Of a DNA stretch of 64,000 nt, positions 1 to 8,914 are shown one piece after another. The translations under genes and the position numbers were made by a program. The notes beneath the pieces were generated by a model. That model saw only the letters and a list, made by a program, of their open reading frames with translations, did not search any database and was not told the DNA's origin. Source of the stretch: Collimonas sp. OK607 (GTDB lineage: Bacteria > Pseudomonadota > Gammaproteobacteria > Burkholderiales > Burkholderiaceae_D); the NCBI RefSeq assembly GCF_900111995.1, contig NZ_FOKF01000014.1:1-64000 (forward strand). The letters run 5' to 3'. Positions within the stretch are counted from its first letter, which is position 1. Each line of letters starts with the position of its first letter.

Positions 1-25
1 GTAAGCGTCTGCTTAGCGCCGTCTG
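1..25 (+). repeat. IS66 left inverted repeat
   Basis: The first ten bases (GTAAGCGTCT) match the reverse complement of the last ten bases of the element; further matches are scattered inward. It lies 93 bp before the preferred tnpA start. Confidence 0.8.
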
Positions 26-93
26 TACTACCTGATCCGATGCCTGCATGATTGAATTGGGTGCACAAATTGAATGTGCCCACAATTTCAATT

Positions 94-486
94 ATGGACA
101 CAAAAATTCAACCAGTCATTTCGTCCCCAAAGCGCGGCCCGTACCGTCGGCACACAGTCGAATTTAAGCGTGCCGTTGTTGCGCGCTCGTTGGCGATCGG
201 CACGTCGGTCTCACGTGTGGCTCGCGAGTACAACGTGAACGCCAACCAAGTCTTCGCCTGGCGCAAGCAGTTTGGTGAAGTGCCGCACAACGTCGCTGCC
301 GACGGAGCTTGCCAACTGCTACCGATCACGGTGACCGAATCGGCGCCGCTATCTTGCGATAGCGCTGAGAGCGCAATGCCCGCTGCCGGTGTGATCGTGC
401 TTAACGTGGGACGGGTGCAACTGCGCCTGGAAGGCAGCGTTGACGCGACGACGCTAGCCCAGGTGCTGGGGCGCCTGCTACCGTGA
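94..486 (+). CDS. tnpA: IS66 accessory protein TnpA
   Basis: First gene of the IS66 element. The product (about 130 aa) has an N-terminal helix-turn-helix region of the transposase-8/IS3-like type, visible in [23 protein letters not shown] followed by [12 protein letters not shown], which fits sequence-specific DNA binding. TnpA is required with TnpB and TnpC for transposition in studied IS66 elements, but its exact role is not settled. I chose the ATG at 94; the frame is open back to a TTG at 52, giving 144 aa, and no strong ribosome site separates the two. Its stop overlaps the GTG start of tnpB by four bases, suggesting translational coupling. Confidence 0.85.
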   Translation: MDTKIQPVISSPKRGPYRRHTVEFKRAVVARSLAIGTSVSRVAREYNVNANQVFAWRKQFGEVPHNVAADGACQLLPITVTESAPLSCDSAESAMPAAGVIVLNVGRVQLRLEGSVDATTLAQVLGRLLP

Positions 487-830
487 TCGGCCTGCCGGCG
501 GGCACGCGCATCTGGCTGGCGGCCGGCGTCACGGACATGCGTTGCGGCTTCAATGGTCTGGCCGCCAAAGCCCAAACGGCTTTGCAGGAAGATCCGTTCA
601 GCGGGCATGTGTTCGTGTTCCGGGGCCGGCGCGGCGACATCATCAAATTGCTCTGGTGGACCGGTGACGGTTTGTGCCTGCTGGCTAAACGGCTTGAGCG
701 CGGCCGCTTCGTCTGGCCGCAGGCCGTCGACGGCGTGGTGTCGCTGACCCAGGCCCAGCTGTCGATGCTGCTTGAAGGCATAGACTGGCGCCGCCCTGAG
801 CGCACTTGGCGGCCATCGTCGGCCTTGTAA
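483..830 (+). CDS. tnpB: IS66 accessory protein TnpB
   Basis: Second IS66 gene, 115 aa, the usual length of the IS66 Orf2 family. Characteristic family segments are [37 protein letters not shown], and a basic C-terminal half with [13 protein letters not shown]. It starts with GTG inside the tnpA stop (GTGA overlap) and is followed 29 bp later by tnpC, so the three genes probably form one transcript. TnpB is needed for transposition in this family but has no assigned enzymatic activity. Confidence 0.9.
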   Translation: MIGLPAGTRIWLAAGVTDMRCGFNGLAAKAQTALQEDPFSGHVFVFRGRRGDIIKLLWWTGDGLCLLAKRLERGRFVWPQAVDGVVSLTQAQLSMLLEGIDWRRPERTWRPSSAL

Positions 831-859
831 ACGTTGCGAGGCTCGCGTAAACTTGGCGC

Positions 860-2446
860 ATGCTCAGCTCAGCCGACCTGCCCAACGACATCGATGCCTT
901 GAAGGCGTTGTTGCTCGCCAGCGAGCGCTTGTTGCAAGAACGTGACGATCAACTGGCCGGCCTGACCGAGCAACTCAATACGCGCGCCGTCGAGATCGAG
1001 CACCTCAAGTTGCAGATCGCCAAGCTGCGGCGTATGCAGTTCGGTCGCAAGTCCGAGAAACTTGACCATCAGATCGAGCAACTGGAACTGCAACTCGAAG
1101 ACCTGCAGGCCGACGAAGGCGAAGCGGGGCGCGAGATGCCGGCCGCCGACCAGGCACCGCGCAAGAAGTCGGTGCGCCGCCCCTTGCCTGACCATCTGCC
1201 GCGCGACGAGAAGATCTATGCACCGCCAGCTGATGCCTGCCCGGCCTGCGGCGGCGGTTTGCGCCAGCTCGGCTGCGACGTGGCCGAGCAGCTTGAGTTC
1301 GTGCCGGCAAGCTTCCGCGTGATCCGCCATGTACGCCCCAAGCTGGCCTGCTCCTGCTGCGACGCGATCGTGCAGGCGCCAGCGCCCAGCCGGCCAATCG
1401 AACGAGGCATCGCCGGCCCGGGCCTGCTGGCGCACATCCTGGTGGCCAAGTTCGCCGACCACTTGCCGTTGTATCGCCAGTCGGTGATCTATGCACGCGA
1501 AGGTGTTGAGCTTGATCGCGCCTTGCTGGCCAGCTGGGTCGGTGCCGCCAGTGCGCTGTTGCGCCCGTTGGTCGATGCAATCCGGCGCCACGTGCTGGCA
1601 GCGTCCAAGCTGCATGCCGACGACACCCCGATCCCGGTGCTCGCGCCCGGCAACGGCAAGACCAAGACGGCACGTCTGTGGACCTATGTGCGCGATGACC
1701 GGCCCGCTGGTGATACCACGCCGCCGGCGGTGTGGTTTGCTTATACGCCGGATCGTAAAGGCATCCATCCGCAAACCCACCTGGCAAAGTTCGAAGGCGT
1801 GCTGCAGGCTGACGCGTATGCGGGCTTCAACGCGCTGTTTGAAGGCGGCACCATCCGCGAAGCGGCATGCTGGGCGCATGCGCGGCGCAAGTTCTACGAT
1901 CTGCACGCGGCCAGGCCAACGGCCTTGACTACCGAGGCGCTGCGCCGGGTCGCAGAGCTGTATGTGATCGAGGCCGAGATCCGGGGCAAGCCGCCCGATG
2001 AACGAAGACATATCCGCCAAGCCCGATCACGCCCGCTGGTCGATAACTTCGAACACTGGCTGCGTGCCACGTTAGAGACACTGTCGCGCAAGTCCGACAC
2101 GGCAGCGGCGATCCTGTATGCCCTCAAGCTGTGGCCGGCGCTGGTGCGCTACTGCGACGATGGCACCATCGAGATCGACAACTCTGCTGCCGAGCGCGCC
2201 TTGCGCGGCGTGGCGATCGGCCGTCGCAACTACCTATTTGCCGGTGCCGACAGCGGCGGCGAGCGCGCTGCCGCCATCTACTCGTTGATTGGCACTGCCA
2301 AACTCAATGGTGTCGACCCCGAGGCTTGGTTGCGCCATGTGCTGGCCCATATCGCTGACCATCCGGTCAACCGTGTTGAAGACTTCCTGCCATGGAACTG
2401 CGCGACGCTAGTGCCATCTAGTTCCAACCACTCGAGAAGCACATAA
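860..2446 (+). CDS. tnpC: IS66 transposase TnpC (DDE type)
   Basis: A 528-aa transposase with the full IS66 domain order: an N-terminal leucine-rich coiled coil (about 10-80), a conserved QFGRKSEK segment (about 60), a zinc-finger-like cluster with CPACGG near 125 and CSCCDAIV near 165, and a long catalytic domain. Likely acidic residues lie in [11 protein letters not shown] (about 252-256), QADAYAGF (about 315) and the C-terminal NSAAERALR segment (about 440). The C-terminus [17 protein letters not shown] is typical of the family. A second, truncated homologue occurs at 26589-27722. Confidence 0.95.
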   Translation: MLSSADLPNDIDALKALLLASERLLQERDDQLAGLTEQLNTRAVEIEHLKLQIAKLRRMQFGRKSEKLDHQIEQLELQLEDLQADEGEAGREMPAADQAPRKKSVRRPLPDHLPRDEKIYAPPADACPACGGGLRQLGCDVAEQLEFVPASFRVIRHVRPKLACSCCDAIVQAPAPSRPIERGIAGPGLLAHILVAKFADHLPLYRQSVIYAREGVELDRALLASWVGAASALLRPLVDAIRRHVLAASKLHADDTPIPVLAPGNGKTKTARLWTYVRDDRPAGDTTPPAVWFAYTPDRKGIHPQTHLAKFEGVLQADAYAGFNALFEGGTIREAACWAHARRKFYDLHAARPTALTTEALRRVAELYVIEAEIRGKPPDERRHIRQARSRPLVDNFEHWLRATLETLSRKSDTAAAILYALKLWPALVRYCDDGTIEIDNSAAERALRGVAIGRRNYLFAGADSGGERAAAIYSLIGTAKLNGVDPEAWLRHVLAHIADHPVNRVEDFLPWNCATLVPSSSNHSRST

Positions 2447-2483
2447 TTCCCACACAATCTGCTTTGCGATAATGCGAACATTT

Positions 2484-2522
2484 CCTACACAATCTGCTTT
2501 ACTGAAAAGCAGATTGTGTAGG
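2484..2522. other. Long hairpin inside the IS66 right end
   Basis: The sequence CCTACACAATCTGCTTT is followed after a few bases by AAAGCAGATTGTGTAGG, giving a near-perfect stem of about 17 bp. A partial copy of the arm (CACACAATCTGCTTT) lies about 33 bp upstream (2452-2466). No T tract follows on either strand, so it is not a standard terminator. It lies between tnpC and the right inverted repeat; its role is unknown. Confidence 0.6.
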
Positions 2523-2665
2523 AAAAAAAACAAACACAACTGACCCGTTAACATAAATTTCGACGCAAATTTGGATATGCCATTCATGCATGCCAAAACA
2601 GGTGAAAATCACGATTCGGCTTCGCGTCGTTACTCTCAATCATCCTAAACTCAGCAGGCCTTGTC

Positions 2666-2690
2666 CACACGGTACAGGGAAGACGCTTAC
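2666..2690 (-). repeat. IS66 right inverted repeat
   Basis: Ends with AGACGCTTAC, the reverse complement of the left end. The 8 bp that follow (GACCTACT) would be one copy of the target duplication. Confidence 0.8.
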
Positions 2691-2899
2691 GACCTACTGA
2701 TCACGAATCAAACATTAAATTTCGAACCGGACGTCCAAATCACGAACCAGAGAAAGTAGATCGAATTCGTGTGAGTAACACCCATAGATCCGAACATCCA
2801 AAAGAAAAAAGCGCTTAATAATCAAACTAACCATTTGATTATTAAGCGCTTTTTTCTTGTTCTCCCAGATAACTATCTGAGCAGCTGACTCTTTGGCGG
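2691..2899. repeat. Copy 1 of the 209-bp tRNA-Ser flanking repeat
   Basis: This stretch matches 33330-33538 in the same orientation at roughly nine of ten bases, with no large gaps. It ends with TGGCGG, which in the other copy is the 3' end of the tRNA-Ser gene (read on the other strand). The match begins exactly at the edge of the IS66 element, so the repeat probably once extended further left. I interpret it as the end of an integrated unit, or as the duplicated flank of the tRNA attachment site. Confidence 0.85.
2805..2855 (-). terminator. Leftward rho-independent terminator (copy 1)
   Basis: GCGCTTAATAATCAAA and its complement are separated by 7 bases and flanked by A6 and T6 runs, so the hairpin can act in both directions. 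In the second copy (33444-33494) the third base pair of the stem is changed from G-C to C-G on both sides, a compensatory change that keeps the stem. Confidence 0.85.
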
Positions 2900-3114
2900 T
2901 GGATGCAGTCTTGTGCGAACCTGTCTACGCCCCCTATTCCCTGTAACAGGGAAAAATACAGCGAATTGACCGAATTTGTTCTGCTTTTGGTTGGGGGAAC
3001 TATGGACAAACCCGCGCCAGCGCTCGCGTTCCCGGCTAATTTAAGCAACTGATGGAATTACAGAACAGGGACCCAATAGGGAACGGGCAGGGAATTTTCA
3101 ATTCGCGTTCGCAG
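2894..3114. repeat. Copy 1 of the 221-bp att-like module
   Basis: Matches 13723-13943 along its whole length without gaps. It starts with TGGCGGTGGATGCAG, contains the perfect palindrome TTCCCTGTAACAGGGAA at 2937-2953, and ends in a run of spaced AGGGA(A) motifs (3061-3095). Read on the minus strand, the first part resembles the T-loop and acceptor stem of a tRNA 3' end (GGTTCG, later CCGCCA). I interpret it as an integrase attachment region with arm-type sites; there is no gene in it. The following 233 bp (3115-3347) hold nothing I recognise. Confidence 0.75.
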
Positions 3115-3347
3115 CTCGAGCGGATGACAGACGTGTCCGTGCTGCTGGGGGGAAGGCCATACATTCATTCCGGTTCAAGTTAAAATTGTAGACAGCGTCC
3201 GGGCCTAATCCATAGTGCTGCGCTCAATCAGTGACTCCTTCGGGGGTGTCGAGGAATCTCAACTTTAAGCCCCCCTCTCCCGAGAAAAGGCGTCCACCAT
3301 TACTCCGCATAGGCCTCATATTTCAACAGCCCGTCGCTGACTACAGC

Positions 3348-4751
3348 TCAATTTGATACTTCCGTGATAGCCCGTTTAAATAATGCCAACGCCAACAAAC
3401 GCTGCGTTGCATGATCGACAATAGGCGCAGGATATTCAGTAGTTAACCCGCTTATTGTTTTATCCAGCCATGGCGCATAAATGGCTTTATTACTCAATTG
3501 AGCAAGTTCCGGGCAATAACGGCGAATAAATTTACCCTCAGGGTCAAAACGTTCCGATTGCGTCACCGGATTAAAAATTCTGAAATATGGCTGTGCGTCG
3601 CAACCGGTCGAAGCAGCCCATTGCCAGCCGCCGTTATTTGAGGCCAGATCAAAATCCATCAGCTTTTCAGCGAAATATCGTTCTCCCCAGCGCCAATCAA
3701 TCAACAAGTCTTTGACTAAAAAACTGGCGGCAATCATGCGCAAACGATTATGCATATAGCCTGTTTGATTAAGCTGACGCATCGCAGCATCGACAATCGG
3801 AAAACCTGTACGGCCTTGGCACCATGCAGCAAAATACGCCGGATTATTGGGGAAAACAATGGTGTTATATGACGGTTTAAATACCTGCGTTACCACTTCT
3901 GGCCGATGCCAGAGAATTTGCTGATAAAAATCGCGCCAGATCAATTCAGATAACCAGGTCTGGGCGCCAATACCTCCCGTATGCCATGCCACACGTGCCA
4001 GTTCCCGGATGGATACCGTGCCAAAACGCAGGTGCACAGACAAATACGAAACCCCTTTGATGGCGGGGAAATCTCTGGCCTGATGGTATTGTCCGATGCG
4101 CTGGCAAAAATCTTCAAACAACATCTCGCCGCCTTGCATCCCCGGTTTATACAAATCGACATTGCAATCTTCAAAACCCAGCTCGGATAATGGCGGTAGC
4201 TCAGGTTCAGTCAATCTGGCCAGATTATTCAGATACGGTAAAACCGGATAAGAGCGCAAATAAAAATCGTCCACTTTGGCCAGCCATACGCGCTTATAGG
4301 GCGTAAACACGCTGTACATACCCTGCGCCTGCGTCAGGATCTCGTCTTTTTCAAAAATGACCTGATCTTTATAGCTGTGAAACCCGATACCTTGCGCAGC
4401 TAATTGTTGTGCGACGCCAGCATCGCGGCAGATCGCCTCCGGTTCATAGTCATTATTGGCATAAACGGCAGCGGCTCTGTATTGTTGTGCTAAAGCGGGA
4501 ATTTCACGACAAGGATCGCCATACCTAACCAATAAATCTGAGCCTTGCTCGCGCAGACTAGTTTTTAATTGCTGCAAGCTGTGCCAGATAAATGCCAGAC
4601 GAGGATCTCGTTTGGGTAAGGTTTGCAAGATAGTGGAATCAAAAATGAATACAGCGATAACACGTTGTGAGTTTCTCAGCGCTTTATGTAAAGCAGCATG
4701 GTCAAACAATCGTAAATCGCGACGAAACCAAACTATTGCAGTGGCAGACAT
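3348..4751 (-). CDS. phrB: Deoxyribodipyrimidine photo-lyase (CPD photolyase)
   Basis: This enzyme repairs UV-induced cyclobutane pyrimidine dimers using blue light, FADH- and an antenna cofactor. The 467-aa product starts with the photolyase motif IVWFRRDLRLFDHAAL and has an antenna-binding N-terminal domain (to about 165). The FAD/DNA-binding C-terminal domain follows, with GRTGFPIVDAAMRQL, GYMHNRLRM and NNGGWQWAAS. Length fits class I enzymes. I chose the ATG at 4751 because the upstream extension starts at TTG and precedes the conserved domain. The gene is visibly richer in A+T than the gentisate genes next to it, suggesting a separate origin. The LysR gene upstream is in the same direction, 44 bp away. 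Confidence 0.95.
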   Translation of the reverse strand: MSATAIVWFRRDLRLFDHAALHKALRNSQRVIAVFIFDSTILQTLPKRDPRLAFIWHSLQQLKTSLREQGSDLLVRYGDPCREIPALAQQYRAAAVYANNDYEPEAICRDAGVAQQLAAQGIGFHSYKDQVIFEKDEILTQAQGMYSVFTPYKRVWLAKVDDFYLRSYPVLPYLNNLARLTEPELPPLSELGFEDCNVDLYKPGMQGGEMLFEDFCQRIGQYHQARDFPAIKGVSYLSVHLRFGTVSIRELARVAWHTGGIGAQTWLSELIWRDFYQQILWHRPEVVTQVFKPSYNTIVFPNNPAYFAAWCQGRTGFPIVDAAMRQLNQTGYMHNRLRMIAASFLVKDLLIDWRWGERYFAEKLMDFDLASNNGGWQWAASTGCDAQPYFRIFNPVTQSERFDPEGKFIRRYCPELAQLSNKAIYAPWLDKTISGLTTEYPAPIVDHATQRLLALALFKRAITEVSN

Positions 4752-4795
4752 TGGCTTTAAAAAGGAAGAAATGTTACAACCGGCTAGCAAGCCAA

Positions 4796-5710
4796 TTATG
4801 CATCTGTTTTGGCGATACGTTCAGAAAATAGTTGCGCCATCACTTGGCGCAGCCAGCGGTTCGACGCATCCGCGTGATAGCGCTCGTGCCAATGCTGCTT
4901 GACCGAGAAACTGGGCAGCTTGACCGGCACCGGCAGCATGCGGATATGTTCGCGTCCTGCCATCACCGCGCCATAGCGATGCGGCACGATGGCAATCATC
5001 TCGGTCTCGGCGACGATGCGCGCTACGCCGAGGAAACTCGGCAGTTGGAGTACGACGTTGCGCTGCACTGCTTCTTGCGCGAGCACCTTGTCGACGATGG
5101 CATGGCCGGTGCCGGAGGTGCGCACCACCACATGCGCCTCGCGCTGAAGTGCCTCAAGCCGCAGAGTCTTACCTATGCGCGGATGGTCGGCCGACACCAG
5201 GCAGGTGAAATGTTGGTTGAACAGGGTCTGCTGGTAGAAGCCCGCCTCTAGGTGCGGCATGAAGCCGACCGCCAGATCGACCGTGCCATCGGCCAGTTCG
5301 GCCGGGCTGTCCGGTGAAATTTTCGAAACGTCGAGGCGAATGCCCGGCCCCACTTCCCTCAGATGATTCAGCAACTGCGGCAACAGCACCACTTCGCTGA
5401 TGTCCGTCATGCAGATGCGGAACTCACGCTGGCTGTCGGCCGGTTCGAACACCGGTTGTTCGGCCAACGCATGCTGCAGGGCCTGAATTGAGCGTCGCAC
5501 ATCGGCGATAGCGTTCTGCGCGCGCGGTGTAGGCTCCATGCCCTTGGCTGTGCGGCTGAACAGGCGGTCGTTGAAATGTTCGCGCAACTTGGCCAGTCCG
5601 ATGCTGACCGTCGATTGGGGCAGGCCGAGGTTGTCGGCTGCGCGCGTCACGTTACGAGTCTTGTAGATCTCGTCGAATACCAACAGCAGTTCGAGGTCAA
5701 AACGGGCCAT
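4796..5710 (-). CDS. LysR-family regulator of the gentisate cluster
   Basis: The product (about 304 aa) has an N-terminal winged helix-turn-helix (residues 4-62, with RNVTRAADNLGLPQSTVSIGLAKLR) and a C-terminal effector-binding domain of the LysR type. It is transcribed divergently from the gentisate operon that starts at 5824, the usual arrangement for a LysR activator of an aromatic pathway. An 18-bp palindrome lies between them (5742-5759). It resembles NagR/NahR-type regulators in its DLELLLVFDEIYKTRNVTRA start; the inducer is probably an aromatic acid, which is inference. The ATG at 5710 was preferred over an in-frame ATG five codons upstream. Confidence 0.85.
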   Translation of the reverse strand: MARFDLELLLVFDEIYKTRNVTRAADNLGLPQSTVSIGLAKLREHFNDRLFSRTAKGMEPTPRAQNAIADVRRSIQALQHALAEQPVFEPADSQREFRICMTDISEVVLLPQLLNHLREVGPGIRLDVSKISPDSPAELADGTVDLAVGFMPHLEAGFYQQTLFNQHFTCLVSADHPRIGKTLRLEALQREAHVVVRTSGTGHAIVDKVLAQEAVQRNVVLQLPSFLGVARIVAETEMIAIVPHRYGAVMAGREHIRMLPVPVKLPSFSVKQHWHERYHADASNRWLRQVMAQLFSERIAKTDA

Positions 5711-5741
5711 GATTTCACCCACCATTATTTAAAAACATGAT

Positions 5742-5759
5742 TATAACAATCAAGTTATA
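5742..5759. promoter_or_regulatory. Candidate LysR operator in the divergent promoter
   Basis: TATAAC AATCAA GTTATA is a perfect 6+6-bp inverted repeat with a 6-bp spacer, placed midway between the two divergent start codons (5710 and 5824). LysR regulators bind interrupted palindromes of this type. The surrounding gap is A+T rich. Confidence 0.45.
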
Positions 5760-5823
5760 TCCATTTCCTAAATAACTTAAAAAGCGCAGAGTGATGCCAT
5801 TCACAAGACGTATGGAGACCATC

Positions 5824-7053
5824 ATGAAATCTGATAACACTGAAATTCCGTCCATCCTGATTGCCGGTGGCGGTATCGGCGGCATGGCGGCAGCACTGTC
5901 ACTGGCGCGCCTTGGCATACAGGTAACAGTGCTGGAACAAGCCGCCGTCATGGGCGAGATCGGCGCCGGCATCCAACTTGGGCCTAACGCCTTCGCCGCG
6001 CTGGACGCGCTGGGCGTAGGCGCCGCCGTGCGCGATCGCGCCGTGTTCACGGAGCGTCTGGTGATGATGGATGCGGTGGATGCGACCGAAGTCGGTACCT
6101 TCGAAGTCGGCGAGCCGTTCCGCCAGCGCTTCGGCAATCCCTATGCGGTTATCCACCGCGCTGACATCCACGCCGCCATCCTGGAACAGGTACGGAAAAC
6201 CCCGCAGGTCGAACTGATCACTTCTTGCCACATCGACAGCGTCAGGCAGGATGCTACCGGCGTCACCGTGACCGATCACCAGGGCCGCACCTTCCGCGCC
6301 GGCTACCTGATCGGCTGCGATGGCGTCAAGTCGGTGGTGCGCCAGCACGTGGTCGGTGACGACGTCCGTGTCTCCGGCCATGTGGTGTACCGTGCCGTAG
6401 TGCCAGCCGAACGCATGCCGATGCCGCTGCGCATGAACGCACCGGTGGTGTGGGTCGGTCCCGACTGCCACCTGGTGCACTACCCGCTGCGCGGTGGCGA
6501 ACAATACAATCTGGTGGTCACCTTCCACAGCCGCGATGCGGAAGTATGGGATGTACGCGACGGCAGCAAGGAAGAGGTACTGTCCTACTTCACCGGCATC
6601 GACGCGCTGCCACGCCAGCTGCTGGAGACGCCGGACAACTGGCGCCGATGGAGCACCGCTGACCGCGAGCCGGTTGGCAACTGGACCGCCCGCCGCATCA
6701 CGCTGCTGGGCGACGCCGCCCACCCGATGCTGCAGTACCTGGCGCAGGGCGCCTGCATGGCGCTGGAAGACGCAGTGACGCTGGGCGAAGCGATCAGTCA
6801 CTGCAACTACGACATGACGGCCGCCTTCGCACTGTACCAGCAATCGCGCATCGCCCGCACCGCCCGTGTGGTGCTGTCGGCGCGCGAAATGGGCCGTCTG
6901 TACCACGCGTCTGGCGTCGAACGCCTGGTGCGCAACGATCTTTGGAAGGGGCGCGATGCCAACGGCTTCTACAACGCCCTGCAATGGCTGTACGGCTGGA
7001 CCGCCGCCACCTGCCTGGCCACCGTCACCGACAAGGAGCAGCAGCATGCATAA
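5824..7053 (+). CDS. nagX: FAD-dependent 3-hydroxybenzoate 6-hydroxylase
   Basis: A 409-aa flavoprotein monooxygenase that most likely converts 3-hydroxybenzoate to gentisate with NADH and O2. Visible motifs are the N-terminal FAD site [18 protein letters not shown] (about 12-30), the [10 protein letters not shown] segment (DG motif, about 160) and the second FAD motif [17 protein letters not shown] (about 290). The family includes salicylate hydroxylases, but the gentisate dioxygenase, fumarylpyruvate hydrolase and maleylpyruvate isomerase that follow point to 3-hydroxybenzoate. The ATG at 5824 has GGAGACC upstream; the frame opens earlier at 5791. Its last 8 bases overlap the next gene. Confidence 0.85.
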   Translation: MKSDNTEIPSILIAGGGIGGMAAALSLARLGIQVTVLEQAAVMGEIGAGIQLGPNAFAALDALGVGAAVRDRAVFTERLVMMDAVDATEVGTFEVGEPFRQRFGNPYAVIHRADIHAAILEQVRKTPQVELITSCHIDSVRQDATGVTVTDHQGRTFRAGYLIGCDGVKSVVRQHVVGDDVRVSGHVVYRAVVPAERMPMPLRMNAPVVWVGPDCHLVHYPLRGGEQYNLVVTFHSRDAEVWDVRDGSKEEVLSYFTGIDALPRQLLETPDNWRRWSTADREPVGNWTARRITLLGDAAHPMLQYLAQGACMALEDAVTLGEAISHCNYDMTAAFALYQQSRIARTARVVLSAREMGRLYHASGVERLVRNDLWKGRDANGFYNALQWLYGWTAATCLATVTDKEQQHA

Positions 7054-8095
7054 CGATCTGATCGTCGCCCGCCAGTCCCTTTACGACGACATGCAACAGC
7101 TACACCTGGCGCCGCTGTGGGCCTCGCTGCACACGCTGGTGCCGAAAGAACCGACGCCACCGTATGTGCCGGCCCTGTGGCGCTACGAAGATATCCTGCC
7201 GCACCTGCGCCGCGCCGGGGAACTGATCTCGGCCGAAGAAGCCGTGCGCCGCGTGCTCGTGCTGGAAAATCCCGCACTGCCCGGCCGGGCCTCGATCACG
7301 CAATCACTGTATGCCGGACTGCAGCTGATCCTGCCGGGCGAAGTCGCTCCGGCGCACCGCCATACGCAAGCCGCGCTACGCTTCATCGTGAGCGGCAGGG
7401 GCGCCTACACGGCCGTCGACGGCGAACGCACTACCATGCATCCGGGCGACTTCATCATCACCCCATCCTGGACCTGGCACGACCATGGCAATCTCGGCAT
7501 CGACGGCCACACGGAACCGGTGGTCTGGCTCGACGGCCTCGATATTCCGATGCTGCGCTTCTTCGACGCCGGCTTTGCCGAAAACGGTGAGGAAACAATC
7601 CAGCATGTGGCGCGCCCGGAAGGCCAGAGCTATGCCGCCTACGGCAACAACATGGCACCCGTAAAACAGCTGCATGCGACACCCAGTTCGCCGGTGTTCA
7701 ATTATCCGTACACCCGCACCCGCGAGGCACTGGAAACCTTGCGCCGCACCCAGGCGGTCGATGCCTGGCACGGCGTCATGCTTCGCTACATCAACCCGTT
7801 GACCGGCGGCTCACCAATGCCGACCATCGGTGCCTGCATGCAGCTGCTGCCGAAAGGCTTCCGAGGTCAGCGCCACCGCAGCACCGACGGCACCGTCTAC
7901 AACGTGGTCGAGGGCAGCGGCAGTGTAACCATAGCGAACACCCGCTTCAGCTTTGCGCCGCACGACACCTTCGTGGTGCCTTCGTGGGCCACCGTCGCTT
8001 TCGATGCGCCCGAGGACGTGGTGTTGTTCAGCTTTTCCGATCGACCGGTGCAGCAAGCCATGGGCGTGCTGCGCGAAGCCTTCCTACCCGATTAA
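7046..8095 (+). CDS. gtdA: Gentisate 1,2-dioxygenase
   Basis: This Fe(II)-dependent bicupin opens the ring of gentisate to give maleylpyruvate. The 349-aa product has an N-terminal cupin with the metal motif [17 protein letters not shown] (His ligands near 105-107) and later SWTWHDHG, and a degenerate C-terminal cupin (about 270-345). The start ATG overlaps the stop of the hydroxylase gene (ATGCATAA), with AAGGAG just upstream, so the two are translationally coupled. It is the defining gene of the operon. Length and motif spacing fit the family. Confidence 0.93.
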   Translation: MHNDLIVARQSLYDDMQQLHLAPLWASLHTLVPKEPTPPYVPALWRYEDILPHLRRAGELISAEEAVRRVLVLENPALPGRASITQSLYAGLQLILPGEVAPAHRHTQAALRFIVSGRGAYTAVDGERTTMHPGDFIITPSWTWHDHGNLGIDGHTEPVVWLDGLDIPMLRFFDAGFAENGEETIQHVARPEGQSYAAYGNNMAPVKQLHATPSSPVFNYPYTRTREALETLRRTQAVDAWHGVMLRYINPLTGGSPMPTIGACMQLLPKGFRGQRHRSTDGTVYNVVEGSGSVTIANTRFSFAPHDTFVVPSWATVAFDAPEDVVLFSFSDRPVQQAMGVLREAFLPD

Positions 8096-8121
8096 ACCTC
8101 TCATCACATCAAGAGCACATC

Positions 8122-8832
8122 ATGACCGCCAATTTCATTTTCCCCCCGCAAGCCATCGTCGGCCTGCCCGTCAACGGTACGGACGCCACCTTCCCGGTAC
8201 GCCGCATCTACTGCGTCGGCCGCAACTACGCGGCGCACGCCCGCGAAATGGGTTTCGACCCGGATCGCGAACCGCCGTTCTTCTTCTGCAAACCGAACGA
8301 TGCCGCCTCGGTGGTACCGGTGCCCGCCGATGCTACGGCGCAACTGCCATACCCGGCCAGCACCGAGAACTACCATCATGAGATTGAGTTGGTAGTCGCC
8401 ATCGGCAAGGGCGGCAAAAACATTGCACCAGAGGAGGCGGCAGCTCACATCTTCGGTTACGCCGTCGGCCTGGACATGACGCGCCGCGACCTGCAGATGC
8501 GCATGCGCGAACAAGGCCGGCCATGGGAGATAGGCAAGGCCTTCGATTATTCGGCGCCCGTCGGCCCGCTGACTCGTCTGGCCGACAGCGGCGAATTGCG
8601 TAGCGGCGCCATCGAGCTGAAAGTCGATGACAAAACCACCCAGCGCAGCGACCTCACGCACCTGATCTGGTCCGTCAGCGAAACCATCGCCCAGCTGTCG
8701 ACGCTGTTCGAACTGCAGCCGGGTGACCTGATCATGACCGGCACACCCGAAGGCGTCGGCCCGGTGGTGCGCGGCCAAACCATGGTCGCGCACATCGCCG
8801 GCCTGACGCCGATGACAGTCAAGATGGTCTGA
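8122..8832 (+). CDS. nagK: Fumarylpyruvate hydrolase (FAH family)
   Basis: Splits fumarylpyruvate to fumarate and pyruvate, the last step of the glutathione-dependent gentisate route. The 236-aa product has the FAH-family fold, with IYCVGRNYAAHAREMG near residue 30, the metal-binding acidic residues around YHHEIELVVAIG (about 90), and the C-terminal MTGTPEGVGPV loop. The start ATG at 8122 is 26 bp after the dioxygenase stop. Related family members act on acylpyruvates in general; the assignment rests on the neighbouring isomerase and dioxygenase. Confidence 0.9.
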   Translation: MTANFIFPPQAIVGLPVNGTDATFPVRRIYCVGRNYAAHAREMGFDPDREPPFFFCKPNDAASVVPVPADATAQLPYPASTENYHHEIELVVAIGKGGKNIAPEEAAAHIFGYAVGLDMTRRDLQMRMREQGRPWEIGKAFDYSAPVGPLTRLADSGELRSGAIELKVDDKTTQRSDLTHLIWSVSETIAQLSTLFELQPGDLIMTGTPEGVGPVVRGQTMVAHIAGLTPMTVKMV

Positions 8833-8914
8833 TACCTCGTTGCGGCCAGCCAGCAGGCCACAGAAGCCTGCGGCGATCGCATCCGACAACGCCACAACCA
8901 CAACGCACGGAGAC

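Larger units (their letters stand above)
1..2690 (+). mobile_element. IS66-family insertion sequence, apparently complete
   Basis: The element carries the three genes typical of the IS66 family (tnpA, tnpB, tnpC) in one direction. Both ends carry the motif GTAAGCGTCT in inverted orientation (1-10 and 2681-2690), and IS66 elements characteristically begin with GTAA. Base 1 of the window coincides with the left end, so the upstream copy of the usual 8-bp target duplication cannot be seen; the downstream copy would be 2691-2698. All three genes are open, so the element could be active. It sits exactly at the edge of the 209-bp repeat that recurs beside tRNA-Ser. Confidence 0.9.

Noticed and set aside
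869-2020. A 383-codon frame opposite tnpC
   Set aside because: Antisense shadow of the IS66 transposase.
2842-3048. A 68-codon leftward frame over the att-like module
   Set aside because: Not kept as a frame in the second copy of the module, which differs by substitutions that would change or stop it; the region is better explained as an attachment site.
5899-7047. A 382-codon leftward frame opposite the hydroxylase gene
   Set aside because: Composition of an antisense shadow; the + strand has clear FAD motifs.
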